From an uncultured Sphingomonadaceae bacterium (GTDB taxonomy: Bacteria > Pseudomonadota > Alphaproteobacteria > Sphingomonadales > Sphingomonadaceae), in contig CANLSQ010000001.1 of assembly GCA_947493955.1 (NCBI GenBank), positions 1,488,001-1,552,000 of the forward strand: a DNA stretch of 64,000 nt, written 5' to 3'. Below the pieces are notes generated by a model. That model made no database searches and was not told the DNA's origin. It saw nothing but the letters and a program-made list of their open reading frames with translations. Positions within the stretch are counted from its first letter, which is position 1; the number at the start of each line of letters is the position of its first letter. A program made the position numbers and the translations under genes. This document shows positions 47,871 through 56,341 of the stretch, one piece after another.

Positions 47871-48218
47871 ATGACGAAGACAAAGAAATTAGGTTCAGCG
47901 GCAACCGCGCTTATCGCAGCCGCTGCTCTTTCCGCCTGTTCCGGCGGTGCCAGCGAAGCAACAGAAGGCGCTGAAGCTGCAGGTGAAGAAGTGACCGAAG
48001 TTGCGGCCGCTGAAAAAGAAAAATGTTTCGGCATCGCCAAAGCAGGCGAAAATGATTGCGCCGCTGGCGAAGGCACAAGCTGTGCCGGTACATCGGTTGT
48101 CGATTACCAGGGCAACGCCTGGAAATATACAGAAGCAGGCGAATGTGAACCCCAGGGCGGTTCGCTAACCGAAGTGGCCGACAATGATCCGCCAGTGCCG
48201 GTAGCTGCTGAAGGCTAA
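47871..48218 (+). CDS. BufA-like (DUF2282) lipoprotein, bufferin-type
   Basis: A 115-aa protein with a lipobox (LSAC, Cys23) and an acidic Ala/Glu linker, then a DUF2282 domain with four cysteines (Cys52, Cys63, Cys71, Cys92) in [19 protein letters not shown] and [12 protein letters not shown]2282 proteins (BufA1) are precursors of bufferins, copper-binding peptides whose cysteines are modified by BufB (DUF692). No bufB or bufC gene is nearby, and lipid anchoring is unusual, so this copy may be a metal-binding surface protein that is not modified. A strong terminator follows. Confidence 0.78.
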   Translation: MTKTKKLGSAATALIAAAALSACSGGASEATEGAEAAGEEVTEVAAAEKEKCFGIAKAGENDCAAGEGTSCAGTSVVDYQGNAWKYTEAGECEPQGGSLTEVADNDPPVPVAAEG

Positions 48219-48240
48219 GGCTTTAACATACCAGAATTTA

Positions 48241-48273
48241 AAAGGGCGGTTCCTTTGGAGCCGCCCTTTTTCT
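48241..48273 (+). terminator. Rho-independent terminator after the BufA-like gene
   Basis: A 13-bp stem (48241-48253 with 48257-48269, one G-U pair), a 3-base loop and a following T-rich tract. It separates the BufA-like gene from the next exported protein gene. Confidence 0.85.
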
Positions 48274-48329
48274 TTCAGCACAATTATTCGCGCTTGACTA
48301 TAGCCGGGTAGACACTGAGGGTCGGCTTC

Positions 48330-49067
48330 ATGACAAAAACCCCCAGCTGCTTTACCTTGGCCCTACTTGCTGCTTCTATTCTTCCTGCCCAGGTTTTCGC
48401 ACAGGAAACCAAATTGGAGGATTTCTCATTTCCTAATGTTCCGCCATCTTCTCAAAGCACTCCCCAAGCATCTGGCTCCGAAACAGATCAAAATCAGCAG
48501 CTAGCTGCGCCAAAGAAACCCGATGTCAGTGTTCTGAGGCGCATTATGAGCACGGCCCCCAAAACCATAGTCATAGAAGCAAAGCATCGGGATGACCTGC
48601 GAAGCTGCGAGGCGACCGAAGGTGAAGCGATGATGATTGCGCTTTATAATTGCTGGCCACTACTTGAAGGTTTCCAAGCCTATAGAGAAGCGAAGGAGAT
48701 TGCCCGTGATCATCGCAGGTCTCGACGAGCTTTGATGCTGGAGAAACCGGAGTATCGCGGTTCGGAGGAATATCAGGCCAGTCTGGAAGCAGAATATGAT
48801 GACGCAATAAAATCTGCGAAAAAGATAGAGGCTCTTGCTGGAAAAAGAGAATATCCAATGCAAGATATGCTCCTCTTCCTTGCCAATCTGATACAGTCAT
48901 CTATCGCCAAAAAGCGGGATGATTATGAGACGGCGCTAGCAAGTGTAGACAATTCAATCATGCTGTTTGAGACCACTAAGATTACCGAACCAGATTTTGT
49001 AAATCTGGAGGCGCTGCAGAGAGAACGGGCACAGCTGCTGGACAGAATAACCCAGGCCAGCGAATAA
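48330..49067 (+). CDS. Exported protein of unknown function
   Basis: A 245-aa protein with a signal peptide ending near residue 25 (AQVFAQ), a Ser/Pro/Gln-rich linker to about residue 65 and a charged, helical C-terminal part. Two cysteines (near 93 and 108) flank ATEGEAMMIALYN and may pair. No family is recognised. The stop lies next to the queA stop on the other strand. Confidence 0.6.
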   Translation: MTKTPSCFTLALLAASILPAQVFAQETKLEDFSFPNVPPSSQSTPQASGSETDQNQQLAAPKKPDVSVLRRIMSTAPKTIVIEAKHRDDLRSCEATEGEAMMIALYNCWPLLEGFQAYREAKEIARDHRRSRRALMLEKPEYRGSEEYQASLEAEYDDAIKSAKKIEALAGKREYPMQDMLLFLANLIQSSIAKKRDDYETALASVDNSIMLFETTKITEPDFVNLEALQRERAQLLDRITQASE

Positions 49068-50105
49068 CTAGCTCTTATCTGGTAGCAGAAGGCTTGAATC
49101 CCCGTAGCTGTAAAATCGATATCCCTTTGCAATCGCGTGGGCATAAGCCGCTTGCATAGTCTCGAGCCCCATCAGCGCACTGACCAGCATGAACAGAGTT
49201 GATTTTGGCAAATGGAAATTAGTCATCAGGCCATCAATGGCGCGAAACTTATAGCCGGGCGTGATGAAAATATCGGTATCCCCCGCAAAGGGCTGGATAA
49301 TGCCATCTTCTCCGGTCGCACTTTCCAGCAGGCGCAAGCTGGTCGTTCCGACGGCAATTACGCGGCCACCATTCTGCCGCGCCTGATTGAGACGATCAGC
49401 AACCTCGGGTTCGATTCGACCCCATTCGGAGTGCATCCGATGATCATCAGTTTCGTCCACTTTCACCGGAAGAAACGTTCCTGCGCCAACATGCAAAGTA
49501 AGTGTTTCTTGACCCACACCAGCCTTGCTCAGGGCTTTCATCAAACCATCGGTAAAGTGCAGCGCAGCCGTTGGTGCCGCGACGGCTCCTTTTTCACGGG
49601 CAAACATTGTCTGATAATCTTCCGCATCGCGTTCGTCGATGTCACGTTTGCTCGCAATATAAGGCGGCAGCGGCATGCTCCCTGCTCTTCCCAGCAGAAG
49701 CTCGACAGGTTCGTCACCAAGAAAGTGGAGCAGAAAACTCCCGTCGTCATATTTTTCTTCGGCCCGCGCTAGAACGTTCTGGCCAAAGTCTATGACATCA
49801 TCAATCTTCAGTCTTTTGCCGTTACGAATAAAAGCCTGCCAACGCCTCAGGTCGACGCGCTTATGTAATGTCGCACCTATCTTCGCCTCGCCGCGACGCC
49901 CCTCCAGCTGAGCCGGGATTACTTTGGTATCGTTGAAAACCAATATGTCGTTTTTTGACAGCAACTTTGGCAGTTCGGAGACGAGATGATCTGACAATTG
50001 CTCCGACCCGCAAACACTCAACAGCCGCGCGCTGTCTCTCGGTACAGCGGGCCTTAACGCGATATTTTCCTGCGGAAGCGCAAAATCAAAAAGATCAACG
50101 CGCAT
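49068..50105 (-). CDS. queA: S-adenosylmethionine:tRNA ribosyltransferase-isomerase
   Basis: A 345-aa enzyme that converts preQ1 in tRNA to epoxyqueuosine using the ribosyl group of SAM. Landmarks: FDFALPQENIALRPA, VFNDTKVIPAQL, APTAALHFTD, LHVGAGTFLPVK, MHSEWG, VGTTSLRLLES and TNFHLPKSTL. It is the last gene of the xseB-ispA-coaD-ppi run. Confidence 0.96.
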   Translation of the reverse strand: MRVDLFDFALPQENIALRPAVPRDSARLLSVCGSEQLSDHLVSELPKLLSKNDILVFNDTKVIPAQLEGRRGEAKIGATLHKRVDLRRWQAFIRNGKRLKIDDVIDFGQNVLARAEEKYDDGSFLLHFLGDEPVELLLGRAGSMPLPPYIASKRDIDERDAEDYQTMFAREKGAVAAPTAALHFTDGLMKALSKAGVGQETLTLHVGAGTFLPVKVDETDDHRMHSEWGRIEPEVADRLNQARQNGGRVIAVGTTSLRLLESATGEDGIIQPFAGDTDIFITPGYKFRAIDGLMTNFHLPKSTLFMLVSALMGLETMQAAYAHAIAKGYRFYSYGDSSLLLPDKS

Positions 50106-50114
50106 AGAGAAAGC

Positions 50115-50768
50115 CTAGGGGTTAATTGGCGCGTTCAGGTCGTCGATCGTGATCTCTTTTTCAGCTATTGGTGCAAAAGACCTAGGCGCTGGCGGTGCTT
50201 TGCCGTCAGCCGCAATCGAAGCCTGCAAAATCCTGCTCGGGCTCGCTGGTGGCTCGCCGCGATTGATCGCATCGACATATTGCATGCCGGCAGAGACCCG
50301 GCCGAAAACCGTGTATTTTTTGTCCAAAGCAAAGCGTGGATAAAATACAATGAAAAATTGGCTATTCGCACTGTCTTCACTCTCGGCGCGAGCCATGGAT
50401 ACTACGCCTCTCAAATGGGGGAATGCGTGGAATTCAGCTTCTAGGTCAGGCAGCTCTGAACCCCCTGTACCGGTACCGGTAGGGTCTCCGGTTTGAGCCA
50501 TGAAGCCTTCAATGACTCTGTGGAAAATAATCCCATCGTAAAAACCCTGCCGCGTGAGCGTCTTGATCCGTTCTACATGGTTGGGGGCCATGGCTGGATA
50601 TAGCTGTATTGTGACCCGTCCGCCGGTGGACAAGTCCAAATGTAGGATATTTTCCTCTGCCGGCACAGACGCCGGAGCCGGTTCAGCGGGCACCGCTTGT
50701 TCCTGTGCCGCTGCGCCAGTACTGATCATGGCGGCAGCAAAAAGGGAAACAATATATTTGCTTAGCAT
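50115..50768 (-). CDS. Periplasmic cyclophilin-type peptidyl-prolyl isomerase
   Basis: A 217-aa cyclophilin with a signal peptide ending near residue 21 (TGAAAQ). The catalytic segment IFHRVIEGFMAQTGDP and the later SQFFIVFYPRFALDKKYTVFGRV are conserved. It probably helps fold envelope proteins. It lies 9 bases upstream of queA, the usual alphaproteobacterial order. Confidence 0.92.
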   Translation of the reverse strand: MLSKYIVSLFAAAMISTGAAAQEQAVPAEPAPASVPAEENILHLDLSTGGRVTIQLYPAMAPNHVERIKTLTRQGFYDGIIFHRVIEGFMAQTGDPTGTGTGGSELPDLEAEFHAFPHLRGVVSMARAESEDSANSQFFIVFYPRFALDKKYTVFGRVSAGMQYVDAINRGEPPASPSRILQASIAADGKAPPAPRSFAPIAEKEITIDDLNAPINP

Positions 50769-50912
50769 ATTAAACTACTCACCTATTCTTTGGTCATTTC
50801 GGCGGCGCTTATCTGCCCGCCCAATCATAATATTGCTGCCTATTGGACGAGATATGCTTTCGCCGCAATGAACTGCTTGTCAAAACCCGATTTTCATCTT
50901 TCCATTGCCCGC

Positions 50913-51416
50913 TTATTGTTCGCCCTTCAAGCCAGTTTCTGCCACGCGGGCAACCACTTCTTCACAGACTTTGGGCGATACAAATTTATGAATTTCGCCG
51001 CCATAAACAGCGATTTCCTTCACCAGACGAGATGCAATTGGCTGCAAGGAGACATCGGCCATCAAAAACACCGTTTCAATTTGATCATTCAGTTGCTGGT
51101 TCATGCCGGCCATTTGATATTCATATTCAAAGTCGGCAACGGCCCGCAACCCACGTACGATCACGCTGGCACCCTGCTTTTGGGCAAACTTCATCAGCAA
51201 TGCATTAAACGCGACCACCTCAACCGCATCACCCAAGTCTGCTGTTTCGCGGCGAACCATTTCCAGCCGTTCTTCGAGCGAAAACATGGGGGATTTCGAA
51301 GGATTGGTTGTCACACCAATTACCAATTTGTCTACCAGACGCGTCCCGCGCTGAATGATATCCATGTGCCCAAGTGTGACCGGGTCAAAAGTCCCAGGAT
51401 AAACACCGACTCTCAT
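50913..51416 (-). CDS. coaD: Phosphopantetheine adenylyltransferase
   Basis: A 167-aa enzyme for the fourth step of CoA synthesis. The nucleotidyltransferase motif YPGTFDPVTLGHMDII is at the N-terminus, with VRGLRAVADFEYEYQMA and SSRLVKE-like ASRLVKEIA further on. Confidence 0.95.
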   Translation of the reverse strand: MRVGVYPGTFDPVTLGHMDIIQRGTRLVDKLVIGVTTNPSKSPMFSLEERLEMVRRETADLGDAVEVVAFNALLMKFAQKQGASVIVRGLRAVADFEYEYQMAGMNQQLNDQIETVFLMADVSLQPIASRLVKEIAVYGGEIHKFVSPKVCEEVVARVAETGLKGEQ

Positions 51417-51449
51417 ATTACCTTCCCCCTTGGTTCACTGGTACCGCGA

Positions 51450-52352
51450 CTAGCGGTCCCGCTGCACCGTAAATTCTGCGATGGCACGAAGCAAATTGGC
51501 TTCCTCACCATGGCCGTTTAAATGCGACTTGGCTTGATTGACCAGCATTTGCGCCTGGTCTCTTGCACGATCCAGTCCCATCAGACTCAAAAAAGTCTGT
51601 TTGCCAGCTTTTTCGTCTTTATGCAGCGCTTTTCCAGCAACCGCTTCGTCACCCTCAACATCCAAAATGTCATCGGCAATCTGGAAAGCGAGACCAAGAT
51701 CATGAGCATAGCCTCGCAATCCCGTCCGCCCTTCAACCGGGACGCGGCCCAATATGGCACCAATCTCGACACAGGCACTTATAAGTGCACCTGTTTTCAA
51801 CTGCTGCAATCGCGTGACAGTCGGCAAATCAAATGTCGTGGTTTCAGCGACAAGATCCATCATTTGTCCTCCCGCCATGCCTGATGGTCCGGCCGCTTTG
51901 GCCAGACAAGCTACCATCTCGGCCCGAACAAACGGATCGCTATGGGTAGCGTCATCCGCCAGCAATTCAAATGCCAGCGCATGAAGCGCGTCCCCTGCCA
52001 GAACAGCCTGTGCTTCGCCAAACGCCTTGTGCGCAGTCGGCTTCCCGCGCCGCAAATCATCATCGTCCATGCAGGGCAAGTCATCATGTATCAGCGAATA
52101 GACATGTAATGCTTCCAATGCTGTCGCAGCCCGCAAGGCGCAAGTTTCATCGACATTGAACAGGCGCGATGTTGCCACAACCAATAACGGCCGCAGTCTT
52201 TTACCGCCGCCTATCGCAGCATGGCGCATTGTTTCAAAAAGCTGTGCGCGCGCATCATCCGGCACCATCAGCAGCAGATCAAACTGTTTATCGACCGCTG
52301 CTGCTACACGGTTCATTTCCTGCTGCAGGTCCAGATTATTGTTGGCAGGCAC
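51450..52352 (-). CDS. ispA: Polyprenyl (farnesyl) diphosphate synthase
   Basis: A 300-aa short-chain prenyltransferase starting at GTG. The first Asp-rich motif is DDLPCMDDDD with the two-residue insert typical of bacterial FPP synthases, and the second is DDILD. It follows xseB, the classical partner gene. It supplies C15 units for carotenoids, quinones and undecaprenol. Confidence 0.93.
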   Translation of the reverse strand: MPANNNLDLQQEMNRVAAAVDKQFDLLLMVPDDARAQLFETMRHAAIGGGKRLRPLLVVATSRLFNVDETCALRAATALEALHVYSLIHDDLPCMDDDDLRRGKPTAHKAFGEAQAVLAGDALHALAFELLADDATHSDPFVRAEMVACLAKAAGPSGMAGGQMMDLVAETTTFDLPTVTRLQQLKTGALISACVEIGAILGRVPVEGRTGLRGYAHDLGLAFQIADDILDVEGDEAVAGKALHKDEKAGKQTFLSLMGLDRARDQAQMLVNQAKSHLNGHGEEANLLRAIAEFTVQRDR

Positions 52353-52354
52353 CT

Positions 52355-52594
52355 TCAGTCTTCGTCAAAGGCAGTGACGCCTTGAGCCTTGCCATCGCGG
52401 TCGAGGGTGATTTTCTCGATTTTTGCTTGGGCGTCTTCCAAACGTTTCTGGCAAAGTGTGCGAAGCTTTTCGCCCTGTTCATAAAGTGCGATAGACTGAT
52501 CCAGCGGCACATCGCCGCTTTCCAGTTTTCTGACAATATCTTCCAGACGCCTGAGTGCATCTTCAAAATTCAAATCTGCTGTGTCGTCCGACAT
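52355..52594 (-). CDS. xseB: Exodeoxyribonuclease VII small subunit
   Basis: About 79 aa from the ATG at 52594; in-frame starts at 52615, 52621 and a TTG at 52651 are possible. The core NFEDALRRLEDIVRKLESGD and LYEQGEKLRTLCQKRL are diagnostic. It lies 2 bases before ispA. Confidence 0.9.
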   Translation of the reverse strand: MSDDTADLNFEDALRRLEDIVRKLESGDVPLDQSIALYEQGEKLRTLCQKRLEDAQAKIEKITLDRDGKAQGVTAFDED

Positions 52595-52750
52595 GTTTTG
52601 GGCACTTTCATTCATGGCCATTCCAATGACGGTGCTTTGGGTTTCGGTCAAGGCCTCGAAAGCTCAAATTCGTCAGTTTCGATATTCTGATCCCAATCTG
52701 GCTATTTTTCAGCATGAAGTTTACGGTCTCCTAAAACAGGGGAGTACATT

Positions 52751-53410
52751 ATGTTTATCGGGCACTACGCACCGGCAATGATCGCCGCAACCCATCCAAA
52801 GGCACCGCGCCTCGGCACATTGTTTGTTGCGGGGCAACTTGTCGATTTCGGCTTTTTCGGACTAGCGATTTTCGGCATCGAAAACTTCCGGATCACGCCT
52901 GGGATGACAGTTATGAACCCGTTGGATCTATACGATATGCCCTATACACACAGCTTGATTGGCAGCGGTGTTTGGGCTTTGGGCTTTGCATTACTCATCT
53001 GGCTGATCACCCGCAACAAAACCGGTGCCATCATCGGCGGCCTTGTGGTCTTGTCCCACTGGCTGCTCGATCTACTGGTACATGCGCCGGATCTCACATT
53101 GGCAGGATCACCGCCCAATCTGGGTTTCGGACTTTGGAACTATCCGGCCATCGCCATGCCGCTTGAGCTAATACTCACCTTTGGTGCTCTTGCATTTTAT
53201 GTATTTCGAACACGATCAACTGCTCCACGATCTAAACTGGCCTTAGTACTTCTGGCCATATTGCTACTCGCTTTTCAGTTATTTAACTGGTTTGCTCCCG
53301 AACCGGAAGCCGCTGACCAAGCAATGATGATAACAGCATTGATCGCCTTCGCCGTCGCATCAGTTGCCGCGGCATTTGTAAGCAGGACGCGGACACTGAA
53401 ACACGCCTAG
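52751..53410 (+). CDS. Membrane protein, possible YdjM-like metal-dependent hydrolase
   Basis: A 219-aa protein with five or six helices. His residues near the N-terminus (MFIGHYAPA), an H-S-L segment and SHWLLDLLVH give a pattern like the YdjM family of membrane metal-dependent hydrolases. Function not established. GGGGAG precedes the ATG and the DUF2177 gene follows after 28 bases. Confidence 0.65.
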   Translation: MFIGHYAPAMIAATHPKAPRLGTLFVAGQLVDFGFFGLAIFGIENFRITPGMTVMNPLDLYDMPYTHSLIGSGVWALGFALLIWLITRNKTGAIIGGLVVLSHWLLDLLVHAPDLTLAGSPPNLGFGLWNYPAIAMPLELILTFGALAFYVFRTRSTAPRSKLALVLLAILLLAFQLFNWFAPEPEAADQAMMITALIAFAVASVAAAFVSRTRTLKHA

Positions 53411-53438
53411 GAATTAAGGTCCACAAACAGGAAGCACT

Positions 53439-53846
53439 ATGACCCAATTTGTCATCGCCTATATTATCGCAGCCGTCATTTTCGGCATCCTCGATTTCCT
53501 GTGGCTCAGCAATATGGCGAATAGTCTGTATCGCCCCGTAATCGGTGAAATCATGGCAGACGAGTTTCGTAAAGCGCCAGCACTGGCCTTCTATCTGATC
53601 TATCTGTTCGGAATCATATGGTTTGGAGTCAAACCCGCACTTGCAAATGGCCAATGGACTACTGCATTGCTTAACGGCGCCCTATTCGGTGGCATTGCCT
53701 ATGCGACTTATGATTTGACCAGTCAGGCAGTGCTTAAGGTGTGGTCGACCAAAATCACCCTCTATGACATCGCATGGGGCACTTTCGCGACAGGTGTTAC
53801 AGCTGCTCTAACGGCTTATTTGGTACTAAGGTTCGTGAAAGCCTGA
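53439..53846 (+). CDS. DUF2177 membrane protein
   Basis: A 135-aa protein with four helices. FGILDFLWLSNMANSLYRP and YATYDLTSQAVLKVW are the conserved parts of DUF2177. The function is unknown. It follows the 52751 gene and probably shares its transcript. Confidence 0.87.
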   Translation: MTQFVIAYIIAAVIFGILDFLWLSNMANSLYRPVIGEIMADEFRKAPALAFYLIYLFGIIWFGVKPALANGQWTTALLNGALFGGIAYATYDLTSQAVLKVWSTKITLYDIAWGTFATGVTAALTAYLVLRFVKA

Positions 53847-53848
53847 GA

Positions 53849-53880
53849 CTGGATATTGCCCTCAATATAGCAATGTCCAG
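53849..53880. terminator. Inverted repeat between convergent genes, possible bidirectional terminator
   Basis: CTGGATATTGC (53849-53859) pairs with GCAATGTCCAG (53870-53880) over 11 bp with one G-U and a 10-base loop. It lies between the convergent DUF2177 and DUF983 genes. No long T-run follows on either side, so its strength is uncertain. Confidence 0.5.
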
Positions 53881-53887
53881 AAATCAG

Positions 53888-54259
53888 CTATTTATCAGTG
53901 CTTCCCTCACCAGAGTCGTAGTTGATCTGCAAATTTAGCAATATCGCTTTGACTGGTGGCAAAAGGATCAGACAAACGAGCGAACACAGCACGATGCCTA
54001 TGATGAAAGCCAATATCTTCGCAAATATGGTATCGGCCGACTGAACCAGCACCAAAATTATCGGCGCAAAAACAATCATCGTGAAAAAACCTACGAAGAA
54101 GGCGGGGCCATCAGCCGTATCGGCTACAGTTAAATCCTGGCGGCAATTTGGGCAATTGTCATGAAATTTCAGATAGCCTCTGAAAAGCTTTCCCTGTCCG
54201 CAATGCCCGCATTTCAGCTTCATACCTGAATTTATCAAGGCAATCACTTCGTCTTCCAT
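53888..54259 (-). CDS. DUF983 family protein
   Basis: A 123-aa protein with an N-terminal zinc-ribbon-like part (CGHCGQGKLF, CPNCRQDL) and two C-terminal helices. This is the pattern of DUF983, a family found near cytochrome oxidase genes in many alphaproteobacteria; none is near here. A hairpin with pseudoknot potential lies in the divergent region upstream. Confidence 0.85.
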   Translation of the reverse strand: MEDEVIALINSGMKLKCGHCGQGKLFRGYLKFHDNCPNCRQDLTVADTADGPAFFVGFFTMIVFAPIILVLVQSADTIFAKILAFIIGIVLCSLVCLILLPPVKAILLNLQINYDSGEGSTDK

Positions 54260-54335
54260 GCTCTGTTCCTACCCATCTGTTCGAGGTCAGTCGGTCTGAT
54301 CACCATCTCTTTGATCAATTTTTCAGTGGTGAATT

Positions 54336-54393
54336 GGCTCGGCCAGTAGGGGGCGGAAGGCCGAGCCGTTCACTGCAACCCGGAAGGCTACTG
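54336..54393. other. GC-rich hairpin with pseudoknot potential (candidate structured RNA or control site)
   Basis: GGCTCGGCC (54336-54344) and GGCCGAGCC (54359-54367) form a perfect 9-bp stem around a 14-base loop. The loop bases AGTAG (54345-54349) are complementary to CTACT at 54388-54392, which would close an H-type pseudoknot. It lies between DUF983 (minus strand) and lysR (plus strand); the strand of any RNA is unknown. It has no T-run. It does not match a riboswitch class that I recognise. Confidence 0.4.
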
Positions 54394-54534
54394 CGAAGAT
54401 CATGACAATCACTTGCTGTATTGTGGTCAGATCACTTCATCGCCCGTCAGATAGGGTTTTTCTTACACGGAATAAATGGACTTTATGGAATATTATTGTT
54501 GACAGAAATTCATTAATAGCGACAGCTATCAACC

Positions 54535-55437
54535 ATGCACCCGATAAACGAAATGTCAGTTTTTACCGAAGTCGTGCAGTCAGGCAGCTTCATTGAAGCG
54601 GGCCGCAGACTTGGACTGACTTCATCCGGCGTCAGTAAAAAAATAAGCCGGTTTGAGGACCGGCTCGGCGTCCGACTGTTTAACCGGACAACACGTACCT
54701 TATCACTCACCGAAGCTGGAAACGCCTTGTTTGAGCGATGCGAGAATATTCTGACTGCCATCGAAGATGCCGAAGACACGGCACGGAATATGAGCACGGT
54801 GCCAAAAGGTGTATTGCGGGTCGCTGCCTCCGATGCGCTTTCGTTGCAAGTCCTGGTGCCATTTCTCAAGACATTCTCACGGGATTATCCGGAAGTTTCG
54901 GTTATGCTGCTACAAGGCGATGGCGGGATTAATCTGTTGAACGAAAGAGTTGATGTTGCGTTGCTATTTGAACGCCCTGTGGAAACCTCATTCATCGCAC
55001 GCAAATTGATTGATGATCCTTGGGTAGTTTGTGCTTCACCGGAGTATCTTGAACAGTACGAAGCTCCAGTCACACCGCTTGACCTTCTCGGCCACCGCTG
55101 CCTGACAATCCACGCCAAAGGTCAAACAAACGATCAATGGACATTTGATGGTGACGATGAAGCACAAACTGTCCGCGTCAACAGCATTTTTTCCGGCATT
55201 GGCCTCACAGTAAAAGCCGCTGCATTACAAAATATGGGGATCGCTCGCCTGGCGCACTTTCTGGTTTACTCCGAAATAGCGACGGGAAAGCTGCAACCCA
55301 TTCTTACAGACAGGACGAAAAACGAAGATCGGGCGATTTATGCCGTTTACCCAAACCGGCAACACCTTCCCTTTAAGACCCGTGTCTTTGTTGATGCGTT
55401 GCATCAGTATATCAATAGGAATTTGATGGCCCCATAG
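54535..55437 (+). CDS. LysR-family transcriptional regulator
   Basis: A 300-aa regulator of the CrgA/PA0477-like group. The winged helix covers residues 1-60 (EVVQSGSFIEAGRRLGLTSSGVSKKISRFE). A substrate-binding domain follows, with VLRVAASDAL and LLGHRC. No divergent metabolic gene points to a target. It converges on the DUF1289 gene. Confidence 0.9.
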   Translation: MHPINEMSVFTEVVQSGSFIEAGRRLGLTSSGVSKKISRFEDRLGVRLFNRTTRTLSLTEAGNALFERCENILTAIEDAEDTARNMSTVPKGVLRVAASDALSLQVLVPFLKTFSRDYPEVSVMLLQGDGGINLLNERVDVALLFERPVETSFIARKLIDDPWVVCASPEYLEQYEAPVTPLDLLGHRCLTIHAKGQTNDQWTFDGDDEAQTVRVNSIFSGIGLTVKAAALQNMGIARLAHFLVYSEIATGKLQPILTDRTKNEDRAIYAVYPNRQHLPFKTRVFVDALHQYINRNLMAP

Positions 55438-55443
55438 TGGCTA

Positions 55444-55623
55444 TTACTGGTCGGTAGTTTTACCAATATCCTGCATCCTGGCGGGAAGCAGCGATAATAT
55501 TTCCTGCTGACGGTCTGCGGTGGCGGATGCCCATTCCCCGATTTCCGACAAGGTGCGGCCGCAACCCACGCAAAGGCCGCTCGGCGCATCTATCGCGCAG
55601 ATTTTTTTGCAAGGGGATTCCAT
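55444..55623 (-). CDS. DUF1289 small Cys-rich protein
   Basis: About 59 aa from the ATG at 55623. Four cysteines in [10 protein letters not shown] and [12 protein letters not shown] form the DUF1289 zinc-binding-like pattern. A longer frame to 55722 overlaps the HCCA-isomerase gene and is not preferred. The function is unknown; Fe-S or zinc binding is likely. Confidence 0.8.
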   Translation of the reverse strand: MESPCKKICAIDAPSGLCVGCGRTLSEIGEWASATADRQQEILSLLPARMQDIGKTTDQ

Positions 55624-55699
55624 GCGGGATTCTTCAGCATGTTCGCGTCGCTCTGACAAGGTCAGCTTTCTCTTAAAAAACCTTGGATCAAGGCCAAGA

Positions 55700-56299
55700 T
55701 CACGTTGCCAACTGCTCATCAATTTGCATCAAACGCTCTTTACCAAAATACATCTCACCATCAATGTACATGGTCGGAATGCCGAATGCACCTCGCCCGA
55801 CAACATTTTCGACATTGTCCATCAATTCCTGTTTGACTGCCGGATCCTGTGTCTTTGCAAAAAGCTCCTCCGCATCAAAACCGCCTTCTGCAAGGATTTT
55901 ACCAAGCACTTCTGTGTCCGTAACGTCCAACTGCTCTTCCCAAATTGCAGGCAGCAATGTTTCGATAAAGGTTGCACGCTTTTCTGGTTCCAGCGCGACA
56001 AGCATCCGCTGCAGGCTAATGGTGTTGAATGGGAAATGCGGGTTCATCTGAAATTTGGTCATGCCATGTTTGGCGATGAAGCGGTTCATTTCCAGCATCG
56101 CGTAGGCGTTCTTGCCCTTCACTTCCGCGTCACGGATAAAAGGTGGCGCATTGCCGGTTAGCTTGTGCATTCCGCCAAGAAATGCCGGCAGCACTTCAAT
56201 TTTGGCACCATGCTTTTCGGCCAATGCCTTTAGCGGCTGCCAGATCAGATAGGCATTCGGGCTTACAAAATCGAAAACAAGTTCAATCGTCTTGGTCAT
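55700..56299 (-). CDS. 2-hydroxychromene-2-carboxylate isomerase-like protein
   Basis: A 199-aa kappa-GST/DsbA-family protein, paralogous to the one at 7474. [15 protein letters not shown] at the N-terminus and [20 protein letters not shown] at the C-terminus are the family signatures. The closer match to HCCA isomerases is here. It lies downstream of an SDR gene on the same strand. Confidence 0.87.
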   Translation of the reverse strand: MTKTIELVFDFVSPNAYLIWQPLKALAEKHGAKIEVLPAFLGGMHKLTGNAPPFIRDAEVKGKNAYAMLEMNRFIAKHGMTKFQMNPHFPFNTISLQRMLVALEPEKRATFIETLLPAIWEEQLDVTDTEVLGKILAEGGFDAEELFAKTQDPAVKQELMDNVENVVGRGAFGIPTMYIDGEMYFGKERLMQIDEQLAT

Positions 56300-56341
56300 C
56301 TGGGTGTCCTTATCATTGTGCCTGTGTACGGGAACGGATCA

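Noticed and set aside
47871-48218. Complete bufferin operon
   Set aside because: No DUF692 (BufB) or BufC-type gene lies in the window.
54371-54393. CCCGGAAGG near an ACTGC motif, similar to the small SRP RNA tip
   Set aside because: The surrounding bases do not form the SRP helix 8 with its conserved internal loop, and the region is too short for an SRP RNA.
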